A DNA stretch of 64,000 bases, from NCBI GenBank assembly GCA_002392765.1, contig DGHT01000022.1, positions 51,779-115,778 on the forward strand, read 5' to 3'. Below, piece after piece: positions 60,753 through 64,000 of this stretch. The stretch is from Verrucomicrobia bacterium UBA3841 (lineage in GTDB: Bacteria > Verrucomicrobiota > Kiritimatiellia > RFP12 > UBA1067). Within the stretch, counting starts at the first letter, position 1, and each line of letters opens with the position of its first letter. The position numbers and the translations under genes were made by a program. Below the pieces are notes generated by a model, which was not told the DNA's origin, searched no databases, and saw nothing but the letters and a program-made list of their open reading frames with translations.

Positions 60753-61195
60753 TCGGACTTCCTCCAGAACGTGATGTAGCTTTCGCTGTCGCCGTGGCTT
60801 CTGTAACGGTCTCCCCACCTGACCGTCACCTTCACAATGTACAGGTTGCCGAGCCTCTTGATATCATCCTCGGGATCGTTCTTGTTCAGGCACTCCCTCT
60901 GCCACGTGTAGCCGTGGTACTTCTCCTCCTGCGCGGACGACAGACGCTCGTCGGATATCATGTCCCACAGTTCCGTTGCTTTGGTTTCGCCGACTTCAAG
61001 GTCGTTCTCGTCCCTGACGTCCGAGAGCGGATACGCCATGTCGCCCAGATCCATCACCTCCTGCGCGGCCTCGTAGTAGGTTGAATAGATCATCATCTTG
61101 TGCGCCTGGCTCATCGACGCGATAATCGCCGCGGAACCTAGTCCGAGGATGATCGCCGCGATCATGACTTCGAGAAGCGTAAAACCCTTTCTCAC
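60749..61195 (-). CDS. gspI: Type II secretion minor pseudopilin GspI-like
   Basis: The start is the GTG at 61195 overlapping the upstream stop (GTGA). The 148-residue protein begins VRKGFTLLEVMIAAIILGLG, the classic prepilin motif with Gly before the cleavage site and Glu5. The periplasmic part is small and acidic. It lies between gspH and gspJ and probably forms the pseudopilus tip with GspJ and GspK. A long alternative frame over the same bases is shadow sequence. Confidence 0.82.
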   Translation of the reverse strand: MRKGFTLLEVMIAAIILGLGSAAIIASMSQAHKMMIYSTYYEAAQEVMDLGDMAYPLSDVRDENDLEVGETKATELWDMISDERLSSAQEEKYHGYTWQRECLNKNDPEDDIKRLGNLYIVKVTVRWGDRYRSHGDSESYITFWRKSE

Positions 61196-62025
61196 CGCCA
61201 ATCCTCCTCCGGCGAGTAGATTTTCGCCGAGCCGAACCGGTCGACATGTATCTTCCATCCCTCCTGGAAGTCCGTCCCGTCGACGTACACGTACACCGTG
61301 TGCGGGTCGCACCGTCCGTTCACCTGCCACACGAGGGATTTTTCGGTTTCCTCCCCGGCTGCGGCCGATGCCGCGGCGGCGGGCTCCGGAAGCGGTTCCC
61401 GCCCTGCGGCGCTTTTCATCTCCTCCTCCGCCTTTTTCTTCCTCTCGTCGCGGTACGCCCCGAGCAGATAGTCCACGTTGGAGAAGGTGGAGATCATGGA
61501 CTTCTTCGCTTCGTCCACCTCTCCGGGGGTGGATTCCGTCTGTTCGTCGTCCATCACGACTTTCAGGCGGATGGATTCGAAAACCTCGTCCGACACCGGA
61601 CTGAAAAGTATCTCCTCGATGCTCTCGCCGCCCTCCCCCGCGGGAACGGCCGCGGCCTGCGCATCCGCGTCGAACGTCTCGCGCCTGTCGGAAACGGAGC
61701 CCGTGTCGAGGTTGATCGTCTTTCCGTCGAGAGTCCTGGCGAAACGCACTGTCGACGTCTTGATAAGGTCCGACGACTCTATCTCCACGTGCGAAACGCA
61801 CGAATCGCCGCTGTTCTTCGTGGAGAATGTGATGATGCTCGGCTTTTGCGTGACGAGCGCGACGGATCTCGCGATCCTGACCGTGGCGAACACGTCGCGC
61901 ACCGACCCCTTGAGTCTGGCCATGTCGCGCCCCTTCTGGACAGACATCACCGCCACGGTAGACAGAATGCCCAGAAGCCCGATGATTACAAGAAGCTCTA
62001 TAAGCGTGAAAGCCCTGCGCTTCAC
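61192..62025 (-). CDS. gspH: Type II secretion minor pseudopilin GspH-like
   Basis: A 277-residue protein with prepilin start MKRRAFTLIELLVIIGLLGI and a helix with MSVQKGRDMARLKGSVRDVF, then a beta domain (KPSIITFST, SDLIKTSTVRFARTLDG). An acidic, Ala-rich middle region (residues about 165-230, KKKAEEEMKSAAG, PAAAASAAAGEETE) makes it longer than usual GspH. It ends with strands around VWQVNGRCDPHTVYVYVDG. It lies second in the gsp operon. Confidence 0.8.
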   Translation of the reverse strand: MKRRAFTLIELLVIIGLLGILSTVAVMSVQKGRDMARLKGSVRDVFATVRIARSVALVTQKPSIITFSTKNSGDSCVSHVEIESSDLIKTSTVRFARTLDGKTINLDTGSVSDRRETFDADAQAAAVPAGEGGESIEEILFSPVSDEVFESIRLKVVMDDEQTESTPGEVDEAKKSMISTFSNVDYLLGAYRDERKKKAEEEMKSAAGREPLPEPAAAASAAAGEETEKSLVWQVNGRCDPHTVYVYVDGTDFQEGWKIHVDRFGSAKIYSPEEDWR

Positions 62026-62049
62026 CGGGAGACTCCGAGTCGGCTGCCG

Positions 62050-62472
62050 TCAGTCTTCTTTCTTCTGGCGCTTGACGGTATCGCTGCGGATATCGTCCCC
62101 GCTACCGAATTCGCCGTCCGCGCCGGCGGATATGACGATTATCTTCTTGCCCTTGATTTCAAGCTTGTACTCGTTGCCCCACGGATCGTATTTCGCGCCC
62201 TCGCCGCCGTCGAGCGCGGCGACGCCGTTGCTGTTCTCCTTTATGAGATCGTCCATCGATTTCGGCATGCGCCCGTGCTCCGTGTCGTACACGACGGCCG
62301 CATGCTTGATCGCCTGGACGGACGAGGCGCAGGTCTTTTCCCTGGCGGCGTCCGGCTTGTCCGCAAGGCCGACGACGGCCATGGTCGCCAGAATTCCGAG
62401 AATCGCCACCACAACCAGCAGTTCGACGAGGGTGAAAGCGCTCCTCGCCGCAATACGCATTTCTTTTTTCAT
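62050..62472 (-). CDS. gspG: Type II secretion major pseudopilin GspG
   Basis: A 140-residue protein with MKKEMRIAARSAFTLVELLV then VVAILGILATMAV, the major pseudopilin helix. The C-terminal domain has KYDPWGNEYKLEIKGKKIIV and ISAGADGEFGSGDDI, the DPWG and GADG(x)(x)GT-like calcium loop of GspG. GGAGG lies 8 nt before the ATG. It builds the pseudopilus rod. The secretin, ATPase and inner membrane platform genes are not in this window. Confidence 0.9.
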   Translation of the reverse strand: MKKEMRIAARSAFTLVELLVVVAILGILATMAVVGLADKPDAAREKTCASSVQAIKHAAVVYDTEHGRMPKSMDDLIKENSNGVAALDGGEGAKYDPWGNEYKLEIKGKKIIVISAGADGEFGSGDDIRSDTVKRQKKED

Positions 62473-62522
62473 TGTTTTATCCTCCGTATGTTCCTGTTAT
62501 AAAATGGATTGCTCCGCGCGCA

Positions 62523-63899
62523 TCATTGCGGAACGGCGGGCAGACGGGCGAACGACGCCGCGAGTTCTTCGTCCGTCGGTATCGCATCCGTCATTCTGCC
62601 GTCGTTGAAGGCCTGGTACGCGGTCATGTCGAAATAGCCCGTTCCGGTGAGACCGAATACGATCGTCTCCGCGCGCCCTTCCCTGGTGCACCTGTTCGCT
62701 TCGTCAATCGCGCCCGCGATGGCGTGGCTCGATTCGGGGGCGGGCAGGATTCCCTCGGTGCGGGCGAAGAAACGCGCCGCCTCGAAAACGTCCGTCTGCT
62801 TTTTGGAGACGGCCTCGATCACGCCCTGGTCGTAGAGTTCGGAAAGGATCGAACTCATCCCGTGGTATCTCAGGCCGCCCGCGTGGCTGGCCGACGGTAT
62901 GAAATCGCATCCGAGCGTATACATCTTCTGGAGCGGACACACCTTGCCGGTGTCGCAGAAATCGTATGCATAGCGTCCGCGCGTGAAACTGGGGCAGGAG
63001 GCGGGTTCGACGGCCACGAACCGGCAGTCCGCCTCGCCGCGCAGCTTCTCGCCGACGAAAGGCGATATCAAACCGCCGAGATTCGATCCGCCGCCCGCGC
63101 AGCCGACGATCACGTCGGGCTTGACGCCCAGCTTGCGAAGCGCGGTCTGCGTTTCGAGGCCGATCACGGACTGGTGCAGCAGCACCTGCGCCAGAACGCT
63201 GCCGAGAACGTACCTGTAGCCTTCGCGCGACACTGCATCTTCGACCGCTTCCGATATAGCGCAGCCGAGCGAGCCCGTCGTCCCGGGGTGCTCGGCGTTT
63301 ATCCTGCGCCCGACCTCCGTCGACATCGAGGGGCTGGGCGTCACTTCCGCCCCGTAAGTGCGCATCACTTCCCTGCGGAAAGGCTTCTGCTCGTACGAAC
63401 ACTTGACCATGTACACGCGGCAGTCGAGTCCGTAGAAAGCGCACGCCATCGAAAGAGCGGTTCCCCACTGCCCCGCGCCGGTTTCGGTCGTGACGCCTTT
63501 GAGACCCTGCCGTTTCGCGTAGTACGCCTGGGCGATCGCGCTGTTGAGCTTGTGCGAACCGGAAGTGTTGTTGCCCTCGAACTTGTAGTATATCGCGGCC
63601 GGAGTGCCGAGCGCCTTTTCGAGGAAGTACGCCCTCACGAGCGGGGATGGACGGAACATCGCGTAGAAATCGCGCACGCCTTCGGGTATCTCGAACCACG
63701 GCGTGGCGTCGTCAAGCTCCTGGCGTACAAGCTCGGCGCAGAAAACGCGTTCGAGATCCTTCGCCTCGACCGGCTTCATCGTCGCCGGATTCAACATCGG
63801 CGCGGGTTTTTTGCGCATGTCCGCACGGACATTGTACCACGCCGTCGGCATATCCTCCTGCGCAAGGTAGTATTTGTAGGGAATTGAATTCTTTTGCAT
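62523..63899 (-). CDS. trpB: Tryptophan synthase beta-like enzyme (TrpB2)
   Basis: The start is the ATG at 63899 (MQKNSIPYKYYLAQEDMPTA), the first one behind the promoter; 458 residues, the length of the TrpB2 branch. Motifs include RPSPLVRAYFLEKAL, the PLP Lys in NTSGSHKLNSAIAQAYYAK, ETGAGQWGTALS, VGCAGGGSNLGGL (phosphate-binding loop) and VFGLTGTGYFDMTAY. TrpB2 condenses indole and serine and often works without TrpA. No trpA or other trp genes are nearby. The gsp genes follow in the same direction after a 50-nt gap. Confidence 0.92.
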   Translation of the reverse strand: MQKNSIPYKYYLAQEDMPTAWYNVRADMRKKPAPMLNPATMKPVEAKDLERVFCAELVRQELDDATPWFEIPEGVRDFYAMFRPSPLVRAYFLEKALGTPAAIYYKFEGNNTSGSHKLNSAIAQAYYAKRQGLKGVTTETGAGQWGTALSMACAFYGLDCRVYMVKCSYEQKPFRREVMRTYGAEVTPSPSMSTEVGRRINAEHPGTTGSLGCAISEAVEDAVSREGYRYVLGSVLAQVLLHQSVIGLETQTALRKLGVKPDVIVGCAGGGSNLGGLISPFVGEKLRGEADCRFVAVEPASCPSFTRGRYAYDFCDTGKVCPLQKMYTLGCDFIPSASHAGGLRYHGMSSILSELYDQGVIEAVSKKQTDVFEAARFFARTEGILPAPESSHAIAGAIDEANRCTREGRAETIVFGLTGTGYFDMTAYQAFNDGRMTDAIPTDEELAASFARLPAVPQ

Positions 63900-63911
63900 G
63901 ATATATAGTAT

Positions 63912-63940
63912 ATCATATTTTTTCGGTTTCAAAAAATCAA
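63912..63940 (-). promoter_or_regulatory. Promoter of the TrpB2 gene with a very short leader
   Basis: Minus-strand TTGATT (63935-63940), 17-nt spacer, TATGAT (63912-63917). Only 12 nt lie between the -10 box and the ATG at 63899, so the leader would be about 5 nt and has no Shine-Dalgarno site. A TATACT closer to the ATG is an alternative -10. Confidence 0.5.
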
Positions 63941-64000
63941 AATTTTCGCTTGCTTTTTCAAACGCGTCATGATATAACCCGACTTTGCCACTTAGGATGC

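Overview
The window comes from a GC-rich bacterium, most likely a gut-type member of the PVC group near Kiritimatiellota/Verrucomicrobiota. This is inferred from secreted PATR-type beta-strand proteins, LamG-glycosidases, an FGE-like secreted protein, many secreted glycoside hydrolases (GH) and a minimal pseudopilin operon. No rRNA is present, so the placement is not proven. Most genes are on the minus strand and many are packed with 1-4 nt overlaps (ATGA, GTGA or TGATG).

Layout. 0-11.9 kb: a glycan-use locus with a GH2 beta-galactosidase start, a PATR beta-strand protein, a LamG/clan-A glycosidase, a divergent histidine kinase/NarL-type regulator pair and a tandem-duplicated esterase. 12-24.6 kb: core genes. 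These are pyrH-frr with a tail-anchored protein and an ABC-2 exporter, then a small basic protein with prmA, then a membrane protein, Na/Pi transporter, tex and tatD, and tRNA-Cys. 24.7-30.5 kb: a SNF2/SWIM helicase, an outer-membrane-like protein and a GH3. 30.7-36.0 kb: an AT-richer accessory island with XRE, ORF6N, a W-repeat protein, an Rpn nuclease, a DUF1016 nuclease and a DUF2971 gene fused to a decayed response-regulator tail. 36.05-43.25 kb: an ECF sigma/anti-sigma operon running into an FGE-like protein and a 1388-residue two-domain glycosidase, preceded by a previously unlisted 39-codon leader ORF. 43.4-53.5 kb: a sugar operon with a GntR/LacI regulator, two clan-D glycosidases, a sugar MFS porter, an uncharacterised glycyl radical enzyme and its activase. 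53.8-57.4 kb: a second accessory block with a metalloprotease fragment, a four-helix-bundle cassette bounded by inverted repeats and a truncated membrane protein. 57.5-63.9 kb: an RluA-type pseudouridine synthase, gspGHIJK pseudopilins and a TrpB2-like synthase.

The most unusual content is in repeats. (1) Hairpins with variable arms but an almost invariant GGA/TCC triloop occur between genes and, in frame, inside the glycyl radical enzyme. (2) Short-word repeats (GGAATTGT, GGGAACG, CGCAGAG, GGGAGTGGAG) also invade reading frames. (3) A palindrome with core GYCRCAANTTGYGRC occurs inside two unrelated island genes. (4) A four-helix-bundle gene sits between perfect 18-bp inverted repeats, between two apparent fragments of a secreted protein. 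No CRISPR array and no recognisable transposase were found.
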